From an uncultured Paracoccaceae bacterium (GTDB lineage Bacteria > Pseudomonadota > Alphaproteobacteria > Rhodobacterales > Rhodobacteraceae), in assembly GCA_947311485.1 (NCBI GenBank), contig CAMZLM010000008.1, positions 1 through 39,715 on the forward strand: a DNA stretch of 39,715 bases, given 5' to 3'. Below, piece after piece: positions 9,635 to 18,423 of the stretch; the first letter of the stretch is position 1, and each line of letters opens with the position of its first letter. Below the pieces are notes generated by a model. That model searched no databases and was not told where the DNA came from. It saw only the letters and a program-made list of their open reading frames with translations. Made by a program: the position numbers and the translations under genes.

Positions 9635-9661
9635 TCCACCACCCTTGCAAATTCAATGCGG

Positions 9662-9902
9662 TCAGGCAAGGGTTAGAAAACTGAAAAGTGACGTCCAAAT
9701 GATGATTTGCGACAGGGTTCCGGTTCGCACGCCGTAAAGTAGCGCAAGGCTGGAGGCCATGGTCCCGCCGCGCCAGCAGATAACCAATTCTGAACACGAC
9801 GGCCTCCACCCCCAGCGCGCCTTGCCGCCCGAGTAAATACCCCAGAACCGCAATCGCTGCGACCGGCAAAACCGGATCAAACAGAACGCTGATAATTTCC
9901 AT
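9662..9902 (-). pseudogene. Remnant of an AEC-family (auxin efflux carrier-like) transporter
   Basis: Two AEC-like pieces in different frames lie back to back. From ATG 9902, behind a GGGGG Shine-Dalgarno, one frame reads MEIISVLFDPVLPVAAIAVLGYLLGRQGAL; such AEC permeases open with a helix of this kind. The neighbouring frame then reads TMASSLALLYGVRTGTLS and a final hydrophobic helix ending FSFLTLA at 9662, which fits an AEC last helix. A full carrier is about 300 residues and this region can hold about 80, so the middle was lost and the frame broken. The resemblance is judged by eye; substrate unknown. Confidence 0.6.
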
Positions 9903-9944
9903 GCTACCCCCTGTTGCGGTGGTAACAGAGCAGCGTAGCCATTT

Positions 9945-11651
9945 CTAGCTATCCAGCAGGCGGCGCGCGATGACGGTGGCCTGAATTTCGGCGGCCCCTT
10001 CAAAAATATTCAGAATACGCGCATCACACAGAATGCGGCTGATCGGGTATTCCATTGCAAACCCGTTGCCCCCGTGGATTTGCAAGCCATTGTCGGCGGC
10101 TGCCCATGCGACGCGCGCGCCCAATAGTTTGGCCATGCCTGCCTCCAGATCGCAGCGGCGGTCGTGGTCTTTTTCATAGGCAGAATGATAGGTCAGCTGA
10201 CGGGCAATCATGATTTCCACTGCCATCATGGCAATTTTGCCGGAAATACGCGGGAACTCGATCAGGGATTTGCCGAATTGTTTGCGTTCCTGCGCATAAC
10301 GCAGCGCGGTTTCCATGGCGTTTTGCGCCACACCGATGGCACGGGCCGCGGTCTGGATACGAGCCGATTCAAAGGTCTGCATCAACTGTTTGAAGCCTTT
10401 GTTTTCTTCGCCGCCAAGCAGGTTTTCCGCCTTTACCTTGAACCCGTCAAACGCCAGTTCGTATTCCTTCATCCCGCGATAACCCAAGACTTCGATTTCA
10501 CCGCCGGTCATGCCCTCTGTCGGGAAGGGGTTTTCGTCGGTGCCCCGTTGCTTTTCTGCCAGAAACATCGACAAGCCGGCATAATTGGACGTGTCCGGAT
10601 CGGTACGGGCCAGCAAGGTCATCACATCGGTGCGCGCCGCGTGGGTAATCCATGTTTTATTGCCGGTAATGGTGTAGCTATCCCCATCCTGGACCGCGCG
10701 GGTGCGCAATGAGCCAAGATCGGAACCGGTGTTGGGTTCGGTAAACACCGCCGTTGGCAGCTTCTCACCCGAAGCAATCAACGGCAGCCATTTTTGTTTC
10801 TGCTCTTCGGTGCCACCGCACAGGATCAGTTCAGCTGCAATTTCGGAACGGGTTCCAAGCGAGCCAACCCCGATGTAACCGCGTGATAATTCCTCTGACA
10901 CCACACACATGGTGGCCTTGGACATACCAAAACCGCCGTATTCTTCGGGGATGGTCAGGCCGAACACACCCAGTTCGGACATTTGTTCGATGATCTCCAT
11001 CGGGATCAATTCATCCTTCAGATGCCATTCATGGGCGTGGGGGATCACCTGTTCATCGGCAAAGCGTCGGAATTGGTCGCGGACCATTTCCAGTTCTTCA
11101 TCAAGGCCCGTACGCCCGACCGTGGCCGCGCCATCACGTTCCAGCATCAGATCGATCAACCGTGAGCGCGCCGCCTGTGTGTTCCCTTTCTGAGTCAGGA
11201 TTTGCACGGATTCGGCAGCAATCGCCATTTGGTCTTCTTGTGACAGGCCCAGATCCTGCAAGCGCGCGATTTCACCCTGCGACATGGGAATACCGCCCCA
11301 GATTTGCCAGAGGTACTCGCCAAAGGAAATTTGCAGGATCAGCTTTTCCAGATCGCCGAACTGGCCTTCCTTGTCCAGCGCAGTCGCCCAGCGGTGCATC
11401 TGGCGCAGGGATTCCAGATAGGTGGAAAACCACGACAAAGCATGCGCCGCGACCTGGTTTTCCTCAATTAGACCACTGCTGATGCGGTCATTGGCTGTCA
11501 CCATGGAACGCAGGTTTTCCTTGGCTTTGGCGACCACATTTTCCACAGCAGGGATAGAGGCAGCACAGAGATTGAGCAGGTCAGGCAGGATCATGGCAAA
11601 GGCTCGCTTTTGGACTTTGAACAGAAACCCCTTGTGGATATCAAAGGGCAT
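9945..11651 (-). CDS. mcd: Long-form acyl-CoA dehydrogenase, probable (2S)-methylsuccinyl-CoA dehydrogenase
   Basis: A FAD-dependent acyl-CoA dehydrogenase with about 180 extra N-terminal residues before the usual domain, which starts near LDEELEMVRDQFRRFADE. Typical blocks follow: TIPEEYGGFG, AVFTEPNTGSDLGSLRTRA (substrate and FAD contacts), NKTWITHAA, QTFESARIQTAARAIGVA, and a final IFEGAAEIQ segment. This long architecture is known for methylsuccinyl-CoA dehydrogenase of the ethylmalonyl-CoA pathway in Rhodobacterales, hence the name. ATG 11651 (568 residues) has AAGGG just upstream; ATG 11594 would also suit, and the frame stays open to 11723. The gap after paaX suggests its own promoter. 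Acetyl-CoA from phenylacetate could feed its pathway. Confidence 0.78.
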   Translation of the reverse strand: MPFDIHKGFLFKVQKRAFAMILPDLLNLCAASIPAVENVVAKAKENLRSMVTANDRISSGLIEENQVAAHALSWFSTYLESLRQMHRWATALDKEGQFGDLEKLILQISFGEYLWQIWGGIPMSQGEIARLQDLGLSQEDQMAIAAESVQILTQKGNTQAARSRLIDLMLERDGAATVGRTGLDEELEMVRDQFRRFADEQVIPHAHEWHLKDELIPMEIIEQMSELGVFGLTIPEEYGGFGMSKATMCVVSEELSRGYIGVGSLGTRSEIAAELILCGGTEEQKQKWLPLIASGEKLPTAVFTEPNTGSDLGSLRTRAVQDGDSYTITGNKTWITHAARTDVMTLLARTDPDTSNYAGLSMFLAEKQRGTDENPFPTEGMTGGEIEVLGYRGMKEYELAFDGFKVKAENLLGGEENKGFKQLMQTFESARIQTAARAIGVAQNAMETALRYAQERKQFGKSLIEFPRISGKIAMMAVEIMIARQLTYHSAYEKDHDRRCDLEAGMAKLLGARVAWAAADNGLQIHGGNGFAMEYPISRILCDARILNIFEGAAEIQATVIARRLLDS

Positions 11652-11756
11652 GGGTTGCCCTTGCGGTGTATGCTGCAGTTGCACAAAGGTCAATGCTGCA
11701 ACGCAACAAAACACTAAAAACATGCATCGTTCGGTAATTTTATTGCGGATTGGATT

Positions 11757-12542
11757 CTAGGGGGCTGTCTTGCCCTGACCCACGGCTTTCGGACGTGGTA
11801 ACAGTTCCAGCAAGGCCATCACCTGTTGGCGGCAAGTGTTTTCCCGCCAGTCTGACGGAAAGAAAGCGGCGGGCAGGTCGGGGTGTTTCAACAGGTTGCG
11901 CCGCCAGTAATGCACGATTAGCATACGTAAACAGGAAACTTGTGGCGGGGACAGGACCGGCTGTGCCTCCAAAGATTGCCCAACCGTCTGCAAGGCGCGC
12001 GCAAGATCTTCATACCCTTGCACCAGCGGCTCCGGTCCCAGTTGTCCGCGCAGCCAGTCCGGCACCTTTGGCTGTGCGCCGCTAAGACATAGAAATCCCT
12101 CGGCGGCGGGTTTTGCCCCCTGCCCAAGATACACCCCGCGCCCCAGTTTGATCGCACCGGCAGGCGGGCTTCCCGCGTGTTCGGGATTGGCCCAGAACAA
12201 ATGCCAAGGACCGTCATAAACCGGTGCAGGCGCATAAATGCGCGGGGCGGCGGCGCGGGTCTGTGCCAGCCCCGATGTGGTCAGGCTGTGATGGCTGGTG
12301 CGCCCCTGTTTGTCGCTGTGGATCCAGCCATCCTTGCGCAACCGGTGCAGCGCCACGCGCAGCGCCTCTGGCCGCACCCCGACAGGGGCTAGAATTTCTG
12401 CAAGGCAAGCCCCGGAAATAGCCACGCCCGGGGCCGCTGCCATATCCCCCATCACCGTCACAATCAGCGACCAAACCTTGGCGCTGCCCAGATCTGTCAG
12501 GGCCGTACGGGCAGTATCAAAAGCAGAGTCATCCATGCCCAT
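11757..12542 (-). CDS. paaX: PaaX family transcriptional repressor
   Basis: PaaX proteins repress phenylacetate genes and release DNA on binding phenylacetyl-CoA. The 261-residue protein has an N-terminal winged-helix region (about 20-95) with GVRPEALRVALHRLRKDGWI and the following wing. Its C-terminal PaaX domain includes LRMLIVHYWRRNLLKHPDLP and FFPSDWRE, characteristic of the family. It is about 55 residues shorter than E. coli PaaX. Starts at 12542 or 12536 (two codons apart) are equally likely. It begins 18 bases after paaZ and so is likely the third gene of the P450-paaZ-paaX unit. A second, TetR-type regulator lies in the same locus. Confidence 0.87.
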   Translation of the reverse strand: MGMDDSAFDTARTALTDLGSAKVWSLIVTVMGDMAAAPGVAISGACLAEILAPVGVRPEALRVALHRLRKDGWIHSDKQGRTSHHSLTTSGLAQTRAAAPRIYAPAPVYDGPWHLFWANPEHAGSPPAGAIKLGRGVYLGQGAKPAAEGFLCLSGAQPKVPDWLRGQLGPEPLVQGYEDLARALQTVGQSLEAQPVLSPPQVSCLRMLIVHYWRRNLLKHPDLPAAFFPSDWRENTCRQQVMALLELLPRPKAVGQGKTAP

Positions 12543-12560
12543 ACTTTGGCCAATGCCGGA

Positions 12561-14591
12561 TCAATAGGCAACCATTGTCAGCAGTTCATATTCCGCCACC
12601 AGCTCATCCGACTGGTTGGTCAGGGTCACGTGCCAGCGCACCTCGCCGTATTCATCGTTGCGTTTGGTTTTCTTTTTCACGGTCAGGCGTACCTTGATGC
12701 TGTCACCGGCGGAAACCGGCTGCATGAAGCGCAGATTATCAAGACCGGTATTGGCCAGAACCGGCCCTTCGTTGGGTTCCACAAACAGACCGGCAGCAAA
12801 GGACAACAACAAATACCCATGCGCCACGCGCCCCGGAAAGAACGGGTTTCGCTTGGCAGCGGCATCGTCCATATGGGCGTAGAAGGTATCGCCGGTGAAG
12901 GTGGCAAAATGTTCGATGTCGTCAAGCGTCACCTCGCGCGGGGCGGTATACAGGGTTTGGCCGATGTGCAGATCATTGAAATTCTGGGTAAACGGATGCG
13001 CCTTTGACACCCGTTCTTCCGCGCCCGGAACCCATGTACCGCCAATCGCGGTCAGCATGTCCGGACTGCCCTGAATCGCGGTACGTTGCATATAGTGCTT
13101 CACCCCGCGAATCCCGCCCAGTTCCTCACCGCCGCCGGCGCGACCCGGGCCACCGTGGGTCATGTGCGGCAAGGGTGAACCGTGGCCGGTGGATTCCTTC
13201 ATACTGTCGCGATTGTTGATATACAGACGGCCGTGATAGGCCCCCGCACCAATCGCCACCTCCTGCGCCACATCCGGGTCGCGGGTAATAACAGAAGCCA
13301 CCAACGAGCCTTGGCCCTTGTTCGCCAGCGCTATCGCATGGGACAAATCGCGGTACCCCATGACGGTTGAAACCGGACCAAAGGCCTCGGTGTCATGCAC
13401 CCGTTCGGCGCTGTCAGGATTGGCGCAGTGAAACAGCATCGGCGGCAAAAACGCGCCTTTGGCGGCGTCCGCACCGGAAACGGTGAAATTGTCAGGATCG
13501 CCGAACACCCGCTCGGCCTCGGTGCCGATGATCGCGGCTTTTTCCAGAACATCCCGTTTCTGGCCACTGTTGACCAGCGCCCCCATGCGGGTTTCGGCCT
13601 GATCCGGCGCACCGATCACGGTTTTTGCCAAACGGGCGGACAAGGCCTCTATCACCGGCTGCACCAGCGGTTCGGGAGCGATGATGCGGCGGATGGCCGT
13701 ACATTTCTGCCCCGCTTTGGTGGTTATTTCACGGCAGACCTCTTTGACAAACAAATCAAATTCCGGCGTGTCGGGCCGGGCATCAGGGCCAAGGATAGAA
13801 CCGTTCAGGCTGTCTTGTTCCGCAGTAAACCGGATGGAGTTTTCAAGGATATGCGGTGCCGAACGCAATTTCAGCGCCGTATAGGCAGAACCGGTAAAGG
13901 CCACGGTATCTTGAAGCGTCAGCCGATCCAGCATATCGCCAAGACCACCGGACACCAGTTGCAGTGCACCGGCAGGCAGAATGCCACTGTCGAGCATCAA
14001 CCGCACGCAAAGTTCGGTCACATAACAGGTGGCCGTGGCCGGTTTTACAATCGCGGGCACGCCGGCCAGCAATGTCGGAGCCAGTTTTTCCAGCATCCCC
14101 CAGACAGGGAAATTGAACGCGTTGATGTGGACAGCAACACCTTGTAGCGGGGTGTAAATATGCTGACCAAGAAAGCTGCCGTTGCGCGACAGTTGTTCAA
14201 TATCGCCATCGATGTACACTTGGCTATCCGGCATTTCGCGCCGCCCTTTGGAGGCAAAGACAAAGGTCGTCCCGATACCGCCATCCACGTCGATCATGTG
14301 ATCCGACTGGGTGGCACCGGTTTTAAACGACAGATCATAGAGCGCCTGCTTGTGTTTTCCCAGATGCAGCGCCAGCGCCTTGAGCATCCGCGCACGGTCA
14401 TGAAAAGTCATGGCACGCAGGGCGGGACCGCCCACGTTACGGGCGTAATCCAGCATTCCTTGCACATCCAGCGCGCTATTGCCGGCCTGTGCGAAAATGA
14501 TGCCGGTGGCGGCTTCCTCTATCGGGCGAGCGGCGCTGTCGGGGGCAACCCATTCACCGGCGGCAAAGCTGTTGATTTGCAAGATTGTCAT
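12561..14591 (-). CDS. paaZ: Oxepin-CoA hydrolase / 3-oxo-5,6-dehydrosuberyl-CoA semialdehyde dehydrogenase
   Basis: PaaZ opens the oxepin-CoA ring and oxidises the resulting aldehyde. The 676-residue protein is the full two-domain form. The N-terminal aldehyde dehydrogenase (about 1-520) has catalytic Glu258 in [10 protein letters not shown] and Cys297 in [10 protein letters not shown], two residues off the E. coli numbering. The C-terminal MaoC-like hydratase (about 540-676) has [33 protein letters not shown] lies just before ATG 14591. It starts 4 bases after the P450 stop and precedes paaX. Both active sites look intact, so the aldehyde need not escape. Confidence 0.95.
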   Translation of the reverse strand: MTILQINSFAAGEWVAPDSAARPIEEAATGIIFAQAGNSALDVQGMLDYARNVGGPALRAMTFHDRARMLKALALHLGKHKQALYDLSFKTGATQSDHMIDVDGGIGTTFVFASKGRREMPDSQVYIDGDIEQLSRNGSFLGQHIYTPLQGVAVHINAFNFPVWGMLEKLAPTLLAGVPAIVKPATATCYVTELCVRLMLDSGILPAGALQLVSGGLGDMLDRLTLQDTVAFTGSAYTALKLRSAPHILENSIRFTAEQDSLNGSILGPDARPDTPEFDLFVKEVCREITTKAGQKCTAIRRIIAPEPLVQPVIEALSARLAKTVIGAPDQAETRMGALVNSGQKRDVLEKAAIIGTEAERVFGDPDNFTVSGADAAKGAFLPPMLFHCANPDSAERVHDTEAFGPVSTVMGYRDLSHAIALANKGQGSLVASVITRDPDVAQEVAIGAGAYHGRLYINNRDSMKESTGHGSPLPHMTHGGPGRAGGGEELGGIRGVKHYMQRTAIQGSPDMLTAIGGTWVPGAEERVSKAHPFTQNFNDLHIGQTLYTAPREVTLDDIEHFATFTGDTFYAHMDDAAAKRNPFFPGRVAHGYLLLSFAAGLFVEPNEGPVLANTGLDNLRFMQPVSAGDSIKVRLTVKKKTKRNDEYGEVRWHVTLTNQSDELVAEYELLTMVAY

Positions 14592-14595
14592 GGTC

Positions 14596-15786
14596 TTATC
14601 CTTGGTTCAGATTGGCAGGCAGGCGTTCAAACCCTCGAAAGCGGATGCGCCCGGCGCGTTTGGCCCCGGGGGTCAGGGCATAATTCGGGAAGCGGTGCAG
14701 GAAACGACCCACGGCGATGCGGCCTTCCATACGGGCAAGCGTCGCCCCGACGCAGGTATGCGCACCACCGGCAAAAGCGAGGTGTTTGTTGGGGCGACGA
14801 TCCAGTTTCAGGGTATCGGGTTCGTCAAACTGTGCCGGATCGCGGTTGGCGGCCCCGATGCACAGGTGCAGGTCGCTGCCGGCCGGAATTCGGGTGCCAT
14901 GCAGGGTTATGTCTTCGGTCGTGAGCCGATTGCCAAACTGGTTCGGGCTTTCCATTCGAAGGAATTCATCAACTGCTGTATTGATCAGATCTGGATTGGC
15001 CCGCAATTCCGCCCGCGCGGTGCGGTCCTGATCCAGCAGGGCAAGGGTATTGCCGATCAGGTTGGTGGTGGTTTCATGGCCTGCATTCAGGATAAAAATA
15101 CAGTTCTGGTACAGCTCCACATCCGTCAATCCGCCATCGTCATCGGCCTGAATCAGACGGGTCAGAACGTCGGTAGCCGGATCAAGCGGGTGGCTACGCC
15201 TGTCCTCGATAATGTCGCGTAGATAGGCAAGGAAATCGATGACAGCTGCGTTGCCGGTGGCCAGTTGCCTATCGGTCAGCGCCGGTTCCAACGCGCCGAG
15301 GATCAACAGGGACCAGTCCCGCAATGGCGCACGCGCGTCCGCCGGAATACCGAGTAGATTGCCGATCAATTCAATCGGGATGGCACCGGCGAAATCCATA
15401 ATCAGTTCTGACGTGTCGCCCATCCCGTCCAGCAAACGATCCACCATAACGACCAAACCCGGTTCCATTCGGGCCAGCGCACGCGGGTTCAGCGCCCCCA
15501 CCATCACCTTGCGCACACGGGTGTGCAACGGCGGGTCGTTAAACACCAGTGATGTTGTATGATGTTCATAGAGCGGCGATCCCACACCGTATTTCGGGGC
15601 AAACACCTTTTTCTTGTCCGACAGAAAGCGATCTGTATCACGATAGATCATATCCAGATCCGCATAGCGGGACAGCACAAAAGAGCCATCCGGTTGCGGG
15701 CAAACCGGTGCTTGGTCACGCAGCCATTGATAGGTTGGATAGGGATTTTCATGAAACCCTTGCGGCGGTGCTGTCAAATCGAACAT
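14596..15786 (-). CDS. Cytochrome P450
   Basis: A soluble 396-residue bacterial P450. It has the I-helix oxygen-binding motif AGHETTTN (235-242), ExxR at Glu274-Arg277, and the haem loop FAGGAHTCVGATLARME with axial ligand Cys345. No N-terminal membrane anchor is present, so it needs ferredoxin-type partners not seen next to it; PaaE is the nearest reductase with a 2Fe-2S domain, but a link is speculative. It is the first gene after the divergent paa promoter, only 4 bases from paaZ, so it should be induced with the pathway. Substrate unknown: a phenylacetate derivative or an aromatic precursor are reasonable guesses. The fold is certain, the role is not. Confidence 0.93.
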   Translation of the reverse strand: MFDLTAPPQGFHENPYPTYQWLRDQAPVCPQPDGSFVLSRYADLDMIYRDTDRFLSDKKKVFAPKYGVGSPLYEHHTTSLVFNDPPLHTRVRKVMVGALNPRALARMEPGLVVMVDRLLDGMGDTSELIMDFAGAIPIELIGNLLGIPADARAPLRDWSLLILGALEPALTDRQLATGNAAVIDFLAYLRDIIEDRRSHPLDPATDVLTRLIQADDDGGLTDVELYQNCIFILNAGHETTTNLIGNTLALLDQDRTARAELRANPDLINTAVDEFLRMESPNQFGNRLTTEDITLHGTRIPAGSDLHLCIGAANRDPAQFDEPDTLKLDRRPNKHLAFAGGAHTCVGATLARMEGRIAVGRFLHRFPNYALTPGAKRAGRIRFRGFERLPANLNQG

Positions 15787-15819
15787 GGCAAAATCCCTCC
15801 CTGGATGCTGCGTGGATTT

Positions 15820-15848
15820 ATTATTGACCGACCGTTCGGGTTATGCAA
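15820..15848 (-). promoter_or_regulatory. Promoter of P450-paaZ-paaX with operator in the spacer
   Basis: On the minus strand TTGCAT (15843-15848) and AATAAT (15820-15825) are separated by 17 bases. The spacer holds CCGAACGGTCG, the complement of CGACCGTTCGG at 15829-15839, which differs by one base from CGACCGTCCGG at 32744-32754. A repressor bound here would cover the promoter. The same stretch is upstream of paaG on the plus strand, so one site may serve both directions. Confidence 0.6.
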
Positions 15849-15879
15849 GTCTGATTGCAAGAAATCTCGTGGGGGACGA

Positions 15880-16671
15880 ATGAGCGATACAATTCTGGTG
15901 GAAGACCACGGCAACTGGGTGGAAATCACCCTGAACAGGCCGGACCGGCTGAACAGTTTTACCGATGAAATGCACCTTGCCTTGCGGGCAGCACTGGAAT
16001 CGGCGCGGGACAATGGCGCGCGGGCGGTGTTGTTGACCGGATCGGGGCGGGGTTTTTGTGCCGGGCAGGATCTGGGCGACCGCGACCCGAGCAAAATGGA
16101 TGGCCCGCCGGATCTGGGCCATACCATCGCCACGTTTTACAATCCGTTGATCCGCCTGATCCGGTCGCTGGAATTTCCGGTGATCTGTGCGGTAAACGGG
16201 GTTGCCGCCGGGGCCGGTGCCAATATCGCGCTGGCCTGTGATATCGTTCTGGCCACCAAATCCGCTAAGTTCATTCAGTCCTTTGCCAAGGTCGGCCTGA
16301 TCCCCGACGCCGGTGGCAGCTGGTCGCTGACCCATCTGTTGGGCGAGGCACGCGCCAAAGGACTGGCCCTGACCGCGCAACCGTTAATGGCACAACAGGC
16401 CGCTGACTGGGGGCTGATCTGGCGGGCCGTCGAGGATGGCAAGCTGATGGAGGAAGCCCGCGAGCTGGCCGTTCAATTCGCCAACGGCCCGACACTGGGG
16501 CTGGGCATGACCAAAGAATTGATCCAGCAAGCCGCCACCAACAGTTTTGACGACCATATCGAACTGGAGGCCAAGGCCCAGAAAATGTGCGGTGAATCTG
16601 CGGATTACGCCGAAGGGGTCACCGCCTTTCTGCAAAAACGTAAACCCGAATTCACAGGGACAAAGGAATGA
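15880..16671 (+). CDS. paaG: 1,2-epoxyphenylacetyl-CoA isomerase (enoyl-CoA hydratase family)
   Basis: PaaG isomerises ring-1,2-epoxyphenylacetyl-CoA to oxepin-CoA. The 263-residue crotonase-fold protein has the CoA-binding GRGFCAGQDL (57-65) and oxyanion-hole region AVNGVAAGAGANIALACD (104-121). It also has GLIPDAGGSW with Asp143, the acid expected in PaaG; classical hydratases have Glu there or nearby. I chose ATG 15880, with GGGGGA just before it, over upstream in-frame codons because it gives the family N-terminus. It overlaps paaI by ATGA. No separate paaF or paaH lies in the window, so those steps are encoded elsewhere. Confidence 0.9.
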   Translation: MSDTILVEDHGNWVEITLNRPDRLNSFTDEMHLALRAALESARDNGARAVLLTGSGRGFCAGQDLGDRDPSKMDGPPDLGHTIATFYNPLIRLIRSLEFPVICAVNGVAAGAGANIALACDIVLATKSAKFIQSFAKVGLIPDAGGSWSLTHLLGEARAKGLALTAQPLMAQQAADWGLIWRAVEDGKLMEEARELAVQFANGPTLGLGMTKELIQQAATNSFDDHIELEAKAQKMCGESADYAEGVTAFLQKRKPEFTGTKE

Positions 16672-17093
16672 CCCCGCAAGAGCGCGCGCAAAAGGCTGCC
16701 GATGCCATGTGGGCGGGGGACAAGGCCTCGCAGTGGATGGGGTTGCGCATGGTACATGTGGACGAAGGCCGCGCCGAATTTGCCCTGACAGTCGCAGACC
16801 ACCACGCCAACGGCCACGGAATTTGCCATGGCGGGATCACATTTACCCTTGCCGATACCGCCTTTGCCTTTGCCTGCAACAGTCGCAATCAATCGACCGT
16901 CGCCATGCATAATGTCATCAGCTATTTGGCCCCCGGTCGTATTGGTGACACCCTGACCGCCCGTGCGAGCGAGGTCACGCTGAACGGACGCAACGGCATT
17001 TATGACGTGAAGGTCACCAACCAGAATAACGTGCTGATTGCCGAATTCCGTGGCATGTCCCGCGCCATTCGCGGCCAGCTTTTCGACGAATAA
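16668..17093 (+). CDS. paaI: Hydroxyphenylacetyl-CoA thioesterase PaaI
   Basis: PaaI is a hotdog-fold thioesterase that releases CoA from dead-end phenylacetyl-CoA derivatives, protecting the CoA pool. The 141-residue protein has the signature NGHGICHGGITFTLADTAFA (residues 44-63), where the Asn/His/Gly/Asp residues form the active site at the dimer interface. NVISYLAPGRIGDTLTARA follows. The start overlaps the paaG stop by ATGA and paaK starts 17 bases later, so paaG-paaI-paaK-tetR reads as one operon. Confidence 0.93.
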   Translation: MTPQERAQKAADAMWAGDKASQWMGLRMVHVDEGRAEFALTVADHHANGHGICHGGITFTLADTAFAFACNSRNQSTVAMHNVISYLAPGRIGDTLTARASEVTLNGRNGIYDVKVTNQNNVLIAEFRGMSRAIRGQLFDE

Positions 17094-17110
17094 CCCTTGG
17101 GAGAGAGACT

Positions 17111-18421
17111 ATGAAAGACCTGACACCGGACCGAAAAACCCTTGACCCCATTGAAATTGCCTCTCGCGATGAAATCGCTGCTTTGCAGCTGGAGCGTCTG
17201 AAATGGTCGCTGAAACACGCCTATGACAACGTGCCGATGTACAAGAAACGCTTTGACGAGGCAGGCGTGCATCCGGATGACCTGAAAACACTGGCCGATC
17301 TGGCGAAATTTCCTTTCACCTACAAAAACGATTTGCGGGACAACTATCCTTTTGGCCTGTTTGCGGTGCCGCGCGAACAAATCGTACGCCTGCATGCGTC
17401 ATCGGGCACCACGGGCAAGCCGACAGTGGTGGGCTATACCGCCAAGGATTTGTCAAACTGGGCCGATCTGGGCGCACGCAGCCTGCGGGCATCGGGCGTG
17501 AAACCGGGGGATATCGTACACAACGCCTATGGTTATGGCCTGTTTACCGGCGGTCTGGGGGCGCATGCGGGAATTGAACGGTTGGGGGCAACGGTGGTGC
17601 CAGTATCCGGCGGCCAGACCCAGCGGCAAGTGACCCTGATCAACGATTTCAAACCCAATGCGATCATGGTGACGCCGTCCTATATGCTCAATATTCTGGA
17701 TGCTTTCCACAAACAGGGGTTGGATCCGCGCGACTCCTCTTTGGATGTGGGGATTTTCGGGGCAGAACCCTGGACCAATGCCATGCGTAAAAATGTCGAG
17801 GCAGCCTTTGACATGCATGCGGTGGATATTTACGGCCTGTCGGAAATCATGGGACCGGGGGTGGCCAATGAATGTGTGGAAACCAAGGACGGGCTGCACA
17901 TCTGGGAGGATCATTTCTATCCCGAGGTCATCAACCCCCAAACCGGAGAGGTCGTCGCCGATGGCGAAGAAGGCGAGCTGGTATTTACCACGCTGACCAA
18001 GGAAGGCCTGCCGATGATCCGCTATCGCACCCGCGACCTGACCCGCCTTTTGCCGGGAACCGCACGAACCATGCGGCGGATGCAGAAAATCACCGGCCGG
18101 TCCGACGACATGATGATCCTGCGCGGCGTCAACGTGTTCCCCACCCAGATCGAGGAACAGCTGATGGCCACAGGCGGGCTAACCCCGCATTTCCAGATCG
18201 AACTTTACCGATCCGGCCATATGGACGGCATGCGCGTACATGTGGAGGCCCTGCCAAATGCCGCCGACGGGGCCAGCAAGGCCGCCGCTGCACGGATGCT
18301 GGCCAAACGGATCAAAGATGTGGTAGGCGTCAGCACCGAAATCAACGTCGCCGATCCCGGTGGTATTGCCCGATCCGAAGGCAAGGCCGTGCGGATCATC
18401 GACAACCGGCCCAAGGAATAA
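17111..18421 (+). CDS. paaK: Phenylacetate-CoA ligase
   Basis: PaaK activates phenylacetate to phenylacetyl-CoA with ATP, the entry step of the pathway. The 436-residue adenylate-forming enzyme has the phosphate loop SSGTTGKPT (97-105), the aromatic-binding region YGYGLFTGGLGAHAG, and IYGLSEIMGPG. The C-terminal lid region holds RYRTRDLT and GRSDDMMILRGVNVFPTQIE, typical of PaaK rather than general acyl-CoA ligases. GGGAGAGAG at 17100-17108 serves as ribosome site. The tetR start is only 2 bases after its stop. Confidence 0.95.
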   Translation: MKDLTPDRKTLDPIEIASRDEIAALQLERLKWSLKHAYDNVPMYKKRFDEAGVHPDDLKTLADLAKFPFTYKNDLRDNYPFGLFAVPREQIVRLHASSGTTGKPTVVGYTAKDLSNWADLGARSLRASGVKPGDIVHNAYGYGLFTGGLGAHAGIERLGATVVPVSGGQTQRQVTLINDFKPNAIMVTPSYMLNILDAFHKQGLDPRDSSLDVGIFGAEPWTNAMRKNVEAAFDMHAVDIYGLSEIMGPGVANECVETKDGLHIWEDHFYPEVINPQTGEVVADGEEGELVFTTLTKEGLPMIRYRTRDLTRLLPGTARTMRRMQKITGRSDDMMILRGVNVFPTQIEEQLMATGGLTPHFQIELYRSGHMDGMRVHVEALPNAADGASKAAAARMLAKRIKDVVGVSTEINVADPGGIARSEGKAVRIIDNRPKE

Positions 18422-18423
18422 CA

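Noticed and set aside
11728-11734. CGTTCGG upstream of mcd as a third paa operator
   Set aside because: Only 7 bases match the core, with no second arm and no matching -10/-35 arrangement.
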